Assembly (NCBI GenBank): GCA_049680295.1
Contig: JBAUHN010000052.1
Location: forward strand, 1 to 39,904
Reading direction: 5' to 3'
Origin: JBAUHN01 sp049680295
GTDB lineage: Bacteria > Pseudomonadota > Alphaproteobacteria > Rhodobacterales > Rhodobacteraceae
Length of the DNA: 39,904 nucleotides
The stretch's first letter is position 1; the number at the start of each line of letters is the position of its first letter. Made by a program: the position numbers and the translations under genes. Below the pieces are notes generated by a model that was not told where the DNA came from, made no database searches, and saw only the letters and a program-made list of their open reading frames with translations. Shown one piece after another: positions 1 through 8,765 of the stretch.

Positions 1-1704
1 TGCGCGCAGATGTCCGGTCGTTTTGCTCCAGCTTTTTGCGGTCTGTGCGGCCTCGACCGCGTTGCGCACATCCTTACGGTTGGCAAGCGAGGCGTGCCCC
101 AAAAGCGCTCCGGATTTTCCCCAGACCGGGTTTGAGTACCCCCCGTCCGGCCGCGCGTGTTTCCCGCCGATATAGAGTTTGGATGTGCGGTCTAATGGGT
201 CGGTGGGCGCGCCGTTTCCCTGAAAGGCCTGCAAAGGTTTGAGGGGTTTGGCTGTGCCTTTCGGGCGTGTGTAGGCGGACAAACCTTCCCAACCGCCTTC
301 GCGACCAAAGCCGCTTTCGCGAACACCGCCAAAACCGGCCGCAGCGTCCATCATGTTTGTGCCGTTGATCCAGACGATTCCAGCGGCGAGTTTCGGGGCA
401 ATATCTAACGCCAGGTTGATATTTTCCGACCAGACAGTCGCGGCAAGACCAAAGCGTGTGTTATTTGCCAGCTGCACCGCTTCGTCCGGGGTGCGGAATG
501 TTGTGGATACCAGAACCGGCCCAAAGATTTCTTCCTGCATGAGCGTATCAGCGGGGTTTAAGCTGGTGATCAGGGTTGGGGGGTAAAAGCTGCCTGTGTC
601 GGGCATTGGACTTGCTGCGACATGTTTTTCTCCGGCCGCGTTTGCCGCGACCAATTCAGTGATGGTCTGCAGTTGCACCGGGTCGACGATGGCGCCCACG
701 TCGATACTTTTGTCGAGCGGGTCGCCCATGCGCAATTTGTCCATCCGGGCGCGCAGCTTGGCATAAAACACATCTGCGATGGGTTCGTGCACCAACAGGC
801 GCGATCCGGCACAGCAGACCTGTCCCTGGTTAAACCAGATGGCATCGACCAGCCCTTCGATGGCGCTGTCCAGATCGGCATCATCGAACACGATGTAGGG
901 GCTTTTGCCACCCAATTCCAGTGTCAGGGCTTTACCGGTACCTGCCGTGGCTTGACGGATACGGCGCCCGACAGGGGTTGAGCCGGTGAAGGCGATCTTA
1001 TCCACGTCAGCAGCAACTATCATTTCACCAACCGCGCCATCACCGGTCACGATATTCACAACCCCTTTTGGCAGGCCGGCTTGCCTGCAAATATCGGCAA
1101 ACAACAATGCCGTTAGCGACGTGTATTCGGCAGGTTTCAATACCACCGTATTACCCATCGCCAGCGCCGGGGCCACTTTCCAGGACAGCATCAGCAGTGG
1201 AAAGTTCCACGGAATAATCTGACCGCAAACGCCCAAAGGTTCTGCGTCGGGTAGTTCAGTTTCCATCAGTTGCGCCATGCCAGCGTGGTAATAGAAATGC
1301 CGTTGCGCCAAGGGGACGTCGATGTCGCGGCTTTCGCGGATCGGCTTGCCGTTGTCCAAAGTTTCTAGCACGGCAAAAAGCCGAGCGTGTTTTTGCAAGA
1401 GCCGTGCCAGAGCATATAAATATCGCGCCCGGCCATGCCCACCCAGTTTTTGCCACTTGCCTTGGGCTTTGCGGGCCGCTGAGACTGCGGTGTCCACATC
1501 ATGCTGAGTGGCTTGGGTCAAGGTTGCCAAAACTTCCCCCGTCGCCGGATTGCGGCTGTCAAACCCTAGGCCGGGTGGGGTGAATTCTCCATCAATGAAA
1601 TGACCAAATTTGTCGCCCTGATCGATTAACCATGCCAGTGCCTCTGCGGCGCTTTCGGGGGCCTGACCATAGTCCAATGTTTCGAAAACTTCGGAGACGC
1701 TCAT
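1..1704 (-). CDS. Aldehyde dehydrogenase, two ALDH units, 3' end outside window
   Basis: The reading frame is open from an ATG at 1702-1704 to the window edge, giving at least 568 residues. Residues 1 to about 485 form a complete NAD(P)-dependent aldehyde dehydrogenase: PWNF near 165, general base Glu263 in LELGGK, and catalytic Cys297 in FNQGQVCCAGSR. After a linker (about 485-505) a second ALDH N-terminal unit begins with KLYIGGKHARPDGGYSNPV, parallel to HFIDGEFTPPGLGF at about 35-48 of the first. The full protein is therefore longer than the usual ~500 residues and carries a second, possibly partial, ALDH unit. It starts 45 bases after the deoC stop on the same strand, so it probably oxidises the acetaldehyde that DeoC releases. 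The pathway role is inferred; the family is certain. Whether the second unit is catalytic cannot be seen because its active-site region lies outside the window. Confidence 0.93.
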   Translation of the reverse strand, partial: MSVSEVFETLDYGQAPESAAEALAWLIDQGDKFGHFIDGEFTPPGLGFDSRNPATGEVLATLTQATQHDVDTAVSAARKAQGKWQKLGGHGRARYLYALARLLQKHARLFAVLETLDNGKPIRESRDIDVPLAQRHFYYHAGMAQLMETELPDAEPLGVCGQIIPWNFPLLMLSWKVAPALAMGNTVVLKPAEYTSLTALLFADICRQAGLPKGVVNIVTGDGAVGEMIVAADVDKIAFTGSTPVGRRIRQATAGTGKALTLELGGKSPYIVFDDADLDSAIEGLVDAIWFNQGQVCCAGSRLLVHEPIADVFYAKLRARMDKLRMGDPLDKSIDVGAIVDPVQLQTITELVAANAAGEKHVAASPMPDTGSFYPPTLITSLNPADTLMQEEIFGPVLVSTTFRTPDEAVQLANNTRFGLAATVWSENINLALDIAPKLAAGIVWINGTNMMDAAAGFGGVRESGFGREGGWEGLSAYTRPKGTAKPLKPLQAFQGNGAPTDPLDRTSKLYIGGKHARPDGGYSNPVWGKSGALLGHASLANRKDVRNAVEAAQTAKSWSKTTGHLRA

Positions 1705-1749
1705 CGCTTCACCCTTCTGAAAATACTCAAATCTTTTGCACGTGTCACA

Positions 1750-2754
1750 TCAGCTGGTCGCATGGCGATACCCGGCAGAATAATGGCCCGTTACATGGTG
1801 TTCCAACTGACGCTCGATATCATTCAACAACGATGAGGCACCAAAGCGGAAAAGATCAGGCCGCAACCAGCGGTCGCCCAACTCTTCTTTCATCAGTGCC
1901 AGATAGGTGATCGCGTCCTTCGCCTTGGAAATACCGCCTGCGGGTTTGTAGCCCACGCGCAGGCCAGTGCGATCAAAATAATCGCGAATGGCGCGCACCA
2001 TGACCAGCGTGACCGGCAGTGTTGCATTGACATTTTCCTTGCCGGTCGAGGTCTTGATGAAATCGGCGCCGGCCATCATGCAGACCAGCGATGCGCGGGC
2101 GACGTTGCGCAGGCTGCCCAACTCTCCGGTTGCGAGGATTGCTTTGACATGCGCCTCGCCACAGGCGGCGCGAAAGCTGCGCATCTCATCATATAATGCC
2201 TGCCAATTGCCCGTCAAAACGTGACGGCGCGAGATGACGATGTCGATCTCGGAGGCGCCTGCTGCCACACTTTCTTCGATCTCAGAAATGCGCAGATGCA
2301 GCGGCGACAATCCGGCGGGAAAACCGGTGCTGACGGCCGCGACAGGAATGCCGGTGCCCTGCAATGCGCGCACCGCTGCCGGTATCATCTCGTGGTAGAC
2401 GCAGACAGCACCTGTGGTGATTGGTGCCATCCCAAGCGCGTCCAGCATTGCCGGTGCCACGGGCTGGCGCGCCTTTGCGCATAGCCGTTCAACGCGGCGT
2501 TCGGTGTCATCCCCTGACAATGTGGTCAGATCAATGCAGGTGATCGCGCGCAACAGCCATGCGGCCTGATGCGCCTTTTTGACAGACCGCCGTGCGGGCA
2601 GTTGCGTGGCGCGGCGTTCAATCGCAGATGTATTGGCCTGCACACCCAAAACCCAATCCAGATCCAGTGCCATGCCCGGATTGCGGGGTTCGGTGACTTG
2701 CGGCAGTTGCGCTGTGCCGGTTGCCGTTGTGGTGTGAGGGGCCTGAGTATGCAT
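1750..2754 (-). CDS. deoC: Deoxyribose-phosphate aldolase
   Basis: DeoC is a cytosolic class I aldolase that cleaves 2-deoxy-D-ribose 5-phosphate into acetaldehyde and glyceraldehyde 3-phosphate in deoxynucleoside catabolism. The 334-residue protein has the Schiff-base lysine Lys234 in DFIKTSTGK, the second active-site lysine Lys270 in GYKPAGGI, and an acidic residue in EIDIVI near 171. It has an N-terminal extension of about 60 residues relative to the short E. coli enzyme, typical of the longer DERA subgroup. The frame stays open upstream to 2880, but the ATG at 2752-2754 has an AAGGAAC ribosome binding site five bases ahead, and the upstream part overlaps the regulatory dyads, so I start at 2754. 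It is followed by the aldehyde dehydrogenase gene in an apparent two-gene operon and diverges from the metal importer operon. Confidence 0.95.
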   Translation of the reverse strand: MHTQAPHTTTATGTAQLPQVTEPRNPGMALDLDWVLGVQANTSAIERRATQLPARRSVKKAHQAAWLLRAITCIDLTTLSGDDTERRVERLCAKARQPVAPAMLDALGMAPITTGAVCVYHEMIPAAVRALQGTGIPVAAVSTGFPAGLSPLHLRISEIEESVAAGASEIDIVISRRHVLTGNWQALYDEMRSFRAACGEAHVKAILATGELGSLRNVARASLVCMMAGADFIKTSTGKENVNATLPVTLVMVRAIRDYFDRTGLRVGYKPAGGISKAKDAITYLALMKEELGDRWLRPDLFRFGASSLLNDIERQLEHHVTGHYSAGYRHATS

Positions 2755-2858
2755 CTTTTGTTCCTTGGCGAGGCAGATCGGCAAACTCGCACGAGGCACG
2801 AAAATTGGCAAGTAAGGCACGCCTGGGAGCATGGGAATTACCTGTCGTTCTTTCTTTT

Positions 2859-2873
2859 TGCGAATTGTTCGCA
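2859..2873. promoter_or_regulatory. Fur/Mur-like operator dyad, upstream copy
   Basis: TGCGAA-TTG-TTCGCA is a perfect 6-3-6 inverted repeat. It resembles the TGAGAAT/ATTCTCA family of Fur/Mur operators and lies just upstream of the predicted -35 box of the metal importer operon. A second, one-mismatch copy is centred 31 bases (about three helical turns) downstream. Binding by Mur or Fur is inferred. Confidence 0.6.
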
Positions 2874-2879
2874 TTAGCA

Positions 2880-2908
2880 TTGACTTAGTTGCGAATAGTT
2901 CTCATATT
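2880..2908 (+). promoter_or_regulatory. Predicted promoter of the metal importer operon
   Basis: TTGACT at 2880-2885 and CATATT at 2903-2908 are separated by 17 bases, a reasonable sigma-70 pair. The downstream operator dyad fills most of the spacer and touches the -10 box, which suits repression when metal is plentiful. The start codon lies 33 bases after the -10 box. Confidence 0.5.
2890..2904. promoter_or_regulatory. Fur/Mur-like operator dyad, downstream copy
   Basis: TGCGAA-TAG-TTCTCA matches the upstream dyad at the first seven bases and differs from a perfect 6-3-6 repeat at one position. It overlaps the spacer and -10 region of the predicted promoter. Two helically phased sites suggest cooperative binding of a dimeric metal-dependent repressor. 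Confidence 0.6.
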
Positions 2909-2940
2909 CATTCTTAACTGAAACCACTACAGGACCATTC

Positions 2941-3906
2941 ATGCTTACGCGCCGCTCCGCTTTGTCGGGTCTGATTTTTTCGGCTGCCCTTGTCACTGCC
3001 GCACCGCAGGTGTGGGCCGCGGGACAGCTGAACGTTGTAGCAACAACCGGTATGATTGCAGATACGGCGCGCCGCGTTGGTGGTGATCTGGTCCGCGTTC
3101 AAGCGCTGATGGGGCCGGGTGTTGACCCGCATGCCTACCGCCAGACACGCAGCGATATTGTGGCGATGACACGGGCTGATATCGTGCTTTGGCATGGTCT
3201 CTATCTTGAGGCGCAGATGGAGCGTTTTTTTGAGGATCTGTCTCGCAAACGCACCGTGGTCGCGGTTGCTGACGACCTGCCGCTCGAGGCGCTGATTTCG
3301 CATGCGGATTATGACGGTCGCTTTGATCCGCATGTTTGGATGGACCCCGCACTTTGGGCGCAAGTGGTTGATAAAATTGCCGCGACATTGTCTGCAGCCT
3401 GCCCCGAAGAGGCCGCGATTTTTACCGCGAACGCGGCTGCCTTAAAGGCCGATCTGACGGATCTTGATGCCTATTCGAAAGGCGCATTGCAAAAAGTCGC
3501 CCCCGAACAGCGCGTGTTGCTGACGGCACATGATGCCTTTGGATATTTTGGCAAGGCTTACGGATTTGAGGTGATCGGCATTCAGGGCATCTCCACCGAA
3601 AGCGAGGCGGGACTGAACCGGATCAGCGCGCTTGTCGATCTGCTGGTAGACCGCAACATCGCGGCGGCTTTTGTCGAAACCTCAGTTTCGGATCGCAACA
3701 TTCGTGCCTTGATCGAAGGGGCTGCAGCGCGGGGTCACAGGGTGCGTGTAGGCGGCGAACTTTATAGCGACGCGATGGGTCCTGACGGGACGTATGAAGG
3801 TACCTATCTTGGTATGCTGGACCATAATGTAACAACAATTTCCGGGGCGTTGGGGGCTGATATCCCGCCCCTTGGCATGGCCGGAAAACTGGCAGCGGGG
3901 AGCTGA
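2941..3906 (+). CDS. Metal ABC transporter substrate-binding protein (TroA/SitA/ZnuA family)
   Basis: This periplasmic cluster A-I binding protein captures Mn2+ or Zn2+ for the downstream importer. A signal peptide with an Arg-Arg pair covers about residues 1-27 (ending VWAAG). The four ligand positions are His64 (VDPHAY), His131 (FDPHVW), His197 (LTAHDAFGYF) and Asp277 (LYSDAMG). This His3Asp set and its spacing look like TroA, which takes Zn or Mn. Strictly Mn-type PsaA/MntC proteins have Glu at the third position, and typical ZnuA has a His-rich loop that is absent here. At 321 residues it is a normal length. It heads a four-gene operon with the ATPase two bases after its stop. The Fur/Mur-like operators argue for manganese, while the ligand set leaves zinc open. 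Confidence 0.92.
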   Translation: MLTRRSALSGLIFSAALVTAAPQVWAAGQLNVVATTGMIADTARRVGGDLVRVQALMGPGVDPHAYRQTRSDIVAMTRADIVLWHGLYLEAQMERFFEDLSRKRTVVAVADDLPLEALISHADYDGRFDPHVWMDPALWAQVVDKIAATLSAACPEEAAIFTANAAALKADLTDLDAYSKGALQKVAPEQRVLLTAHDAFGYFGKAYGFEVIGIQGISTESEAGLNRISALVDLLVDRNIAAAFVETSVSDRNIRALIEGAAARGHRVRVGGELYSDAMGPDGTYEGTYLGMLDHNVTTISGALGADIPPLGMAGKLAAGS

Positions 3907-3907
3907 C

Positions 3908-4714
3908 ATGACGCTTGAACTTGCCACCAACAACGGCGCGATTGCGCAAGATACCCGGATCGGTTCCAGCCCGCTTGCGATTCGTGGGATGACGGTGTCC
4001 TACGGCCAGAAACCTGCAGTGTTCTCGGTGGATATGACGGTTGAACCGGGGGCGATGACAGCCATCATTGGTCCCAATGGCGCGGGTAAATCAACGCTGC
4101 TCAAGGCGGCATTGGGCATTTTGAAACCGCTGGCCGGACAAACGACAATCTTTGGCAAACCTGTGGACCAGCAGCGCGACAAGATTGCATATGTGCCGCA
4201 ACGCGCGTCGGTGGACTGGGATTTTCCGACACGGGTGATTGATGTGGTTCTGATGGGGCTTTACCCGCAATTGGGCCTATTGGGTCGCCTGCGCGCATCC
4301 CACCGTGCCAAGGCGATTGACTGTCTGGAACGCGTTGGCATGGCGGATTTCGCCACCCGCCAGATCGGACAATTATCGGGCGGTCAGCAACAGCGGGTTT
4401 TCCTGGCCCGCGCACTGGCGCAGGATGCCGAGCTTTATCTTCTGGACGAACCCTTTGCAGGGGTCGATGCAGCGACGGAAAAGGCCATCATATCGGTCCT
4501 GAAATCCTTGCGTGATGCGGGCAAAACCGTGGTCGCTGTACACCATGACCTGTCGACGGTTGCCGAATATTTCGACCATGTTTTCATGATCAACACCCGC
4601 CGCATCGCCGAAGGTACGGTGGCGGATGTCTTTACCCACGACAACCTGCAAGACACCTACGGCGGGCGTTTGGCCGGCACCCAGATGGACCAGCTTAGTG
4701 GAACGCTGGGCTAG
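3908..4714 (+). CDS. Metal ABC transporter ATP-binding protein
   Basis: This is the cytoplasmic ATPase that powers the Mn/Zn importer. It has Walker A GPNGAGKS (55-62), Q-loop VPQR near 97-99, signature LSGGQ (156-160), Walker B LYLLDEP (about 177-182) and switch histidine in VHHD. The frame is open upstream of 3908, but the ATG one base after the TGA of the binding-protein gene has a GGGGAG ribosome binding site and gives 268 residues. An N-terminal tail of about 23 residues precedes the first beta strand, slightly longer than in many family members. Translational coupling with the binding-protein gene is likely. Confidence 0.93.
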   Translation: MTLELATNNGAIAQDTRIGSSPLAIRGMTVSYGQKPAVFSVDMTVEPGAMTAIIGPNGAGKSTLLKAALGILKPLAGQTTIFGKPVDQQRDKIAYVPQRASVDWDFPTRVIDVVLMGLYPQLGLLGRLRASHRAKAIDCLERVGMADFATRQIGQLSGGQQQRVFLARALAQDAELYLLDEPFAGVDAATEKAIISVLKSLRDAGKTVVAVHHDLSTVAEYFDHVFMINTRRIAEGTVADVFTHDNLQDTYGGRLAGTQMDQLSGTLG

Positions 4715-4717
4715 GCC

Positions 4718-5923
4718 ATGATCCTTGATGCATTGCTTTTGCAACTTGGGTATAACGCGACCCTTGTGACGCTGGGTGCGATGCTGTTGGGCATGGCGGC
4801 AGGGGTTGGCGGCACATTTCTTTTCTTGCGCAAACGCGCGCTGGTCAGTGACGCGATTTCACATGCGACCCTGCCGGGCGTCGGATTGGCGTTTATCGCT
4901 ATGGTCGCCATAGGAGGTGACGGGCGCAATTTGCTGGGGTTGCTGGGCGGTGCTGCAATCTCTGCGGCCATCGGGTTGATCTGCGTGGGTTGGCTTAGCA
5001 CGCGCACCCGACTGGCCGAAGATGCGGCGATTGGCGCTGTCTTATCGGTGTTCTTTGGCTTTGGCATCGTATTGCTGACGATTATTCAGTCGATGAACGC
5101 GGGTCGTCAGGCAGGTCTTGAGGGGTTTTTGTTGGGGTCAACTGCAGGCATGTTACGATCCGATGCATTGATTATCGCGGTTTCGGCAGCGCTGACGCTG
5201 GCGTTGGTGTTGGTATTGCGCCGCCGCTTGACATTGGCCTCATTTGATCCGGAGTTCGCCATGTCTACCGGGCAAAATGTGGCGCGCACCGATATGGCGA
5301 TGATGGGTGTGGTGCTGGCGATCACGGTTGTCGGGCTAAAAATCGTTGGGCTGATCCTGATCGTCGCCTTGCTGATCATTCCGCCCGTTACAGCACGGTT
5401 CTGGACCGACCGCACCGATCATGTGGTACTGATTGCGGGCGTGCTGGGTGGCGTTTCCGCCTATGTGGGTGCTGCGTTTTCCGCGGGTTTTGCGGATTTG
5501 CCAACCGGTCCGATTATCGTTCTGGTGGGGTTTGGCATGTTCGCTGTCTCGCTGTTACTGGCGCCCGGACGGGGAATATTGTCGGCGTTTTTGCGGCACC
5601 GCGCATTTCAACGCCGGGTGCATTTGCGACAGGGGTTGTTGGCTTTGGCACAGGGCCAACCGATCTATGAGAAACTGACGTTGCGCCTGCTGGCCCGCGA
5701 AGGATGGGCGCGCAAGGATGGTGTGGCCACCGATGATGGCCGCGCCCGTGCCGCCAAAGCTTTGCGCGATGAGGTGCGGTGGCAAATGATAAGGGGTGAC
5801 CACGCGTTTGAGGCGGCAGCCGCGCATTATGACGGATTGACGCCGATCGAAACTGTGCTGACCTCGGATCAAATTGCGCTGATTGATCAACGTATTGGCG
5901 CGCCGCAGGGGGTGCCATCGTGA
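4718..5923 (+). CDS. Metal ABC transporter permease with cytoplasmic C-terminal extension
   Basis: This ABC-3 family inner-membrane permease belongs to the Mn/Zn importer. Residues 1 to about 285 hold eight or nine hydrophobic segments, with the typical LRKRALVSDAISHATLPGVG loop near the N terminus. Residues from about 290 to 401 are hydrophilic, charged and predicted helical (for example EKLTLRLLAREGW), which is unlike the ~290-residue SitC. Such tails occur in TroC-like permeases and some resemble winged-helix domains of the DtxR type; that reading is inference. The gene starts three bases after the ATPase stop, and its TGA overlaps the start of the second permease. Two different permeases after one ATPase suggest a heterodimeric channel. 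Confidence 0.9.
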   Translation: MILDALLLQLGYNATLVTLGAMLLGMAAGVGGTFLFLRKRALVSDAISHATLPGVGLAFIAMVAIGGDGRNLLGLLGGAAISAAIGLICVGWLSTRTRLAEDAAIGAVLSVFFGFGIVLLTIIQSMNAGRQAGLEGFLLGSTAGMLRSDALIIAVSAALTLALVLVLRRRLTLASFDPEFAMSTGQNVARTDMAMMGVVLAITVVGLKIVGLILIVALLIIPPVTARFWTDRTDHVVLIAGVLGGVSAYVGAAFSAGFADLPTGPIIVLVGFGMFAVSLLLAPGRGILSAFLRHRAFQRRVHLRQGLLALAQGQPIYEKLTLRLLAREGWARKDGVATDDGRARAAKALRDEVRWQMIRGDHAFEAAAAHYDGLTPIETVLTSDQIALIDQRIGAPQGVPS

Positions 5924-6852
5924 TGGGCTCTGAGTTTGTTCCATTGTCGCTGACGCCGATGTTGATCGGTATTTGTGTGGCCGTGGCCTGTGCGCTGCCG
6001 GGCAATTTTCTGGTCTTGCGGCGTCAGGCGCTGATCGGGGATGCCATCAGCCACGTTGTATTACCCGGTATCGTGGTTGCATTTTTGCTGACCGGGGCTG
6101 CGACCACCTGGCCGATGCTGCTGGGGGCGGCGGGCGCTGCGGTGGTGGCTGTGATCGCGATTGAGGTCATACGCCGCGTTGGCCGGATCGAAGCGGGGGC
6201 CGCCATGGGCGTCGTCTTTACCGCCATGTTTGCGGGTGGCGTGCTGCTGCTGGAACAATCAGACACCAGTTCAGTGCATCTGGATGTCGAACACGCGCTT
6301 TTTGGCAATCTGGAAAGCCTGATCTGGCTGGATGCCACGGGCTGGTCGTCGCTGCTGGACCCAACGGCCCTTGCCGGGCTTCCGGTTGAGCTGTCTCGCA
6401 TGGCGCTGGCGTTGCTGGGGGTTGCCGGGTTTGTGGTGATCTTTTGGCGGCCTTTGAAAATCTCGACCTTTGACGAAGGGTTTGCCCAAACGGTGGGGAT
6501 GCGCACCGGGCCTTTGGGGTTGGCGCTGGTCATTGTCTCGGCCATTGCCGCCGTTGCCGCGTTTGATGCGGTGGGCAGCATTATCGTGATCGCGATGTTC
6601 ATTTGCCCGCCTGCCGCCGCCCGTCTGATGACCAATCAGCTGGAACACCAGGTGGCGTGGTCGGTGTTGTTTGCGGTGATCGCGGCGGTGTTGGGCTATG
6701 TCATCGCGGGCTACGGCCCGATATGGCTAGGTGCGGGCGATTCTGTCAGTGCGGCCGGGATGATCGCCAGTGTTTCGGGTGTCATTTTGGCCATTGCCGC
6801 CCGGTTTGGTCCGCATCGTACCCGTGGAGGGACCGCGCAATTGGGGTCATGA
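5923..6852 (+). CDS. Metal ABC transporter permease, second subunit
   Basis: This second ABC-3 family permease has 309 residues and about eight or nine transmembrane segments. It carries the family loop LRRQALIGDAISHVVLPGIV at about 28-47 and a conserved SIIVIAMFICPPAAARL segment near 220. I start at the ATG of the TGATG overlap with the previous stop; a GTG three bases earlier is possible. A run of AGGGGG lies about 10 bases upstream. With the previous permease it should form the membrane channel. It ends the operon; the 74 bases before mutL hold no clear terminator. The C-terminal tail is short, so only the first permease carries the long cytoplasmic extension. Confidence 0.92.
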   Translation: MGSEFVPLSLTPMLIGICVAVACALPGNFLVLRRQALIGDAISHVVLPGIVVAFLLTGAATTWPMLLGAAGAAVVAVIAIEVIRRVGRIEAGAAMGVVFTAMFAGGVLLLEQSDTSSVHLDVEHALFGNLESLIWLDATGWSSLLDPTALAGLPVELSRMALALLGVAGFVVIFWRPLKISTFDEGFAQTVGMRTGPLGLALVIVSAIAAVAAFDAVGSIIVIAMFICPPAAARLMTNQLEHQVAWSVLFAVIAAVLGYVIAGYGPIWLGAGDSVSAAGMIASVSGVILAIAARFGPHRTRGGTAQLGS

Positions 6853-6926
6853 TTTCTGTAAGTACCGGCTAAAAATGGCCTGATAGTCGGTTTCAGAATC
6901 GGCCTTGTCCTGCTAGGTATTGCGGT

Positions 6927-8765
6927 ATGGCAATTGCAGACCCCAATATCGGCGAAACCCGCCCCGTAATCCGTCAATTGGACGAAGGTGCCGTTAATCG
7001 GATCGCGGCAGGCGAGGTTGTCGAACGTCCTGCGTCGGCGGTCAAGGAATTGGTCGAAAACGCGCTGGATGCCGGTGCGCGGCGTATTTGTGTGGATTAT
7101 GCCGACGGGGGCAAAACACTGATCCGCGTCACCGACGATGGCTGCGGCATTGCAGCACAGGATTTGCCGCTGGCCATGTCACGTCATGCCACGTCGAAAA
7201 TCGACGGGTCCGACCTTTTGAACATCCACACCTTCGGGTTTCGCGGCGAGGCGCTGCCGTCACTGGGCGCTGTCGGGCGGCTGACCATCACCAGCCGGGT
7301 CGCAGGCGCACCCGCTGCCGAGATCACCGTGGCGGGCGGGCAAACGGAGGCTGTCAAACCTGCGGCCTTGAATGCAGGCACAATCGTCACGTTGCGCGAT
7401 TTGTTTTATGCCACGCCGGCGCGTCTGAAGTTCCTGCGGACAGACCGTGCAGAGGCGCAGGCGATTGGCGACATTATCAAACGTCTGGCGATGGCCGAAC
7501 CTTTTGTGCGGTTTGAATTGCGCGATGTCTCGGGCGACGGGCCTGCGCGACAGGTGTTTCGCGCCGAGGCCGAAAGCGGCGATTTGTTTGATGCGTTACA
7601 TGGGCGTCTTGCCGGTGTTCTGGGGCGTGAGTTTGCAGAAAATGCGCTGGCGATTGACGCGGAACGCGAAGGGTTGCATCTGACCGGATATGCCGCTCTG
7701 CCGACCTATTCACGTGGTTCTGCGGTCGCGCAATACCTGTTTGTGAATGGTCGCCCAGTGCGTGACAAGTTGTTGGTTGGCGCCTTGCGCGGGGCCTATT
7801 TTGATTTTCTCAGCCGCGATCGTCACCCGGCGGCGGCGCTGTTTCTGGATTGCGATCCCACCTTGGTGGACGTCAACGTACATCCGGCAAAATCCGAAGT
7901 GCGGTTCCGCGATCCGGGCCTGGCGCGTGGGCTGATTGTATCGGCGCTACGCCACGCCTTGGCCAATGCCGGACACCGCGCGTCAACCACGGTTGCCGGG
8001 GCGACACTGGGTGCGATGACGCCTGAACCAACGGGCGCGCGGGTTTACCAGATGGACCGTCCGTCGCGCGCTGCGATTGATGCGGCCTACCGGGGCCAAG
8101 CCCCCGGTTTTGCCGAGGTGTCAGCACCTTGGGGGCGCGCTGACGCAGCGCCGCCTGAGACCGCGCCGGATGAGCAAAGCGCTGACTATCCATTAGGCAC
8201 AGCGCGCGGGCAGGTGCATGAAAACTACATCATCGCGCAGACCGCCACAGGTATGGTTATCGTGGATCAGCACGCAGCACACGAACGGCTGGTTTATGAA
8301 AAGCTAAAGCATCAGATGGCTGAAAACGGCGTCGCATCACAGGCGCTGCTGATCCCCGAGATTGTCGAATTGTCAGCGGGTGATTGTGCGCGTCTGATGG
8401 ATGTCGCTGAGGAACTGGCGCAATTTGGACTGGGGATCGAGCCCTTTGGCGGTAGCGCCATCGCCGTGCGCGAAACGCCTGCGATCCTGGGCACGGTTGA
8501 TGCGCGCGCCATGGTGCTGGACATACTGGATGAACTGGCAGACCAGAACAGCAGCAACACCGTGCAGGCCCGGATCGAGGCGATCCTGAGCCGGGTGGCG
8601 TGTCACGGCTCGATCCGGTCGGGTCGCTGGATGCGGACCGAGGAAATGAACGCGCTTCTGCGCGAAATGGAGGCGACGCCGCATTCAGGTCAATGCAATC
8701 ACGGCAGGCCCACGTATGTCGAGCTGAAGCTCAGCGATATTGAACGGTTGTTTGGACGCACATGA
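6927..8765 (+). CDS. mutL: DNA mismatch repair protein MutL
   Basis: MutL links MutS mismatch recognition to strand incision. The 612-residue protein has the N-terminal GHKL ATPase motifs ELVENALDAGA (near 41), DDGCGI and GFRGEALPSLGAV, and the DVNVHPAKSEVRF segment. The C-terminal dimerisation domain holds DQHAAHERLVYE at 447-458, which fits the metal-binding DQHA(x2)E(x4)E motif of MutL proteins with endonuclease activity, plus ACHGSIR and CNHGRPT metal-site motifs. The proline of the usual CPHGRP is Asn here. It therefore probably nicks DNA itself, as expected for bacteria without MutH. The linker (about 340-420) is low in conservation and rich in Ala and Pro. Its stop overlaps the start of rmuC (ATGA). 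Confidence 0.97.
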   Translation: MAIADPNIGETRPVIRQLDEGAVNRIAAGEVVERPASAVKELVENALDAGARRICVDYADGGKTLIRVTDDGCGIAAQDLPLAMSRHATSKIDGSDLLNIHTFGFRGEALPSLGAVGRLTITSRVAGAPAAEITVAGGQTEAVKPAALNAGTIVTLRDLFYATPARLKFLRTDRAEAQAIGDIIKRLAMAEPFVRFELRDVSGDGPARQVFRAEAESGDLFDALHGRLAGVLGREFAENALAIDAEREGLHLTGYAALPTYSRGSAVAQYLFVNGRPVRDKLLVGALRGAYFDFLSRDRHPAAALFLDCDPTLVDVNVHPAKSEVRFRDPGLARGLIVSALRHALANAGHRASTTVAGATLGAMTPEPTGARVYQMDRPSRAAIDAAYRGQAPGFAEVSAPWGRADAAPPETAPDEQSADYPLGTARGQVHENYIIAQTATGMVIVDQHAAHERLVYEKLKHQMAENGVASQALLIPEIVELSAGDCARLMDVAEELAQFGLGIEPFGGSAIAVRETPAILGTVDARAMVLDILDELADQNSSNTVQARIEAILSRVACHGSIRSGRWMRTEEMNALLREMEATPHSGQCNHGRPTYVELKLSDIERLFGRT

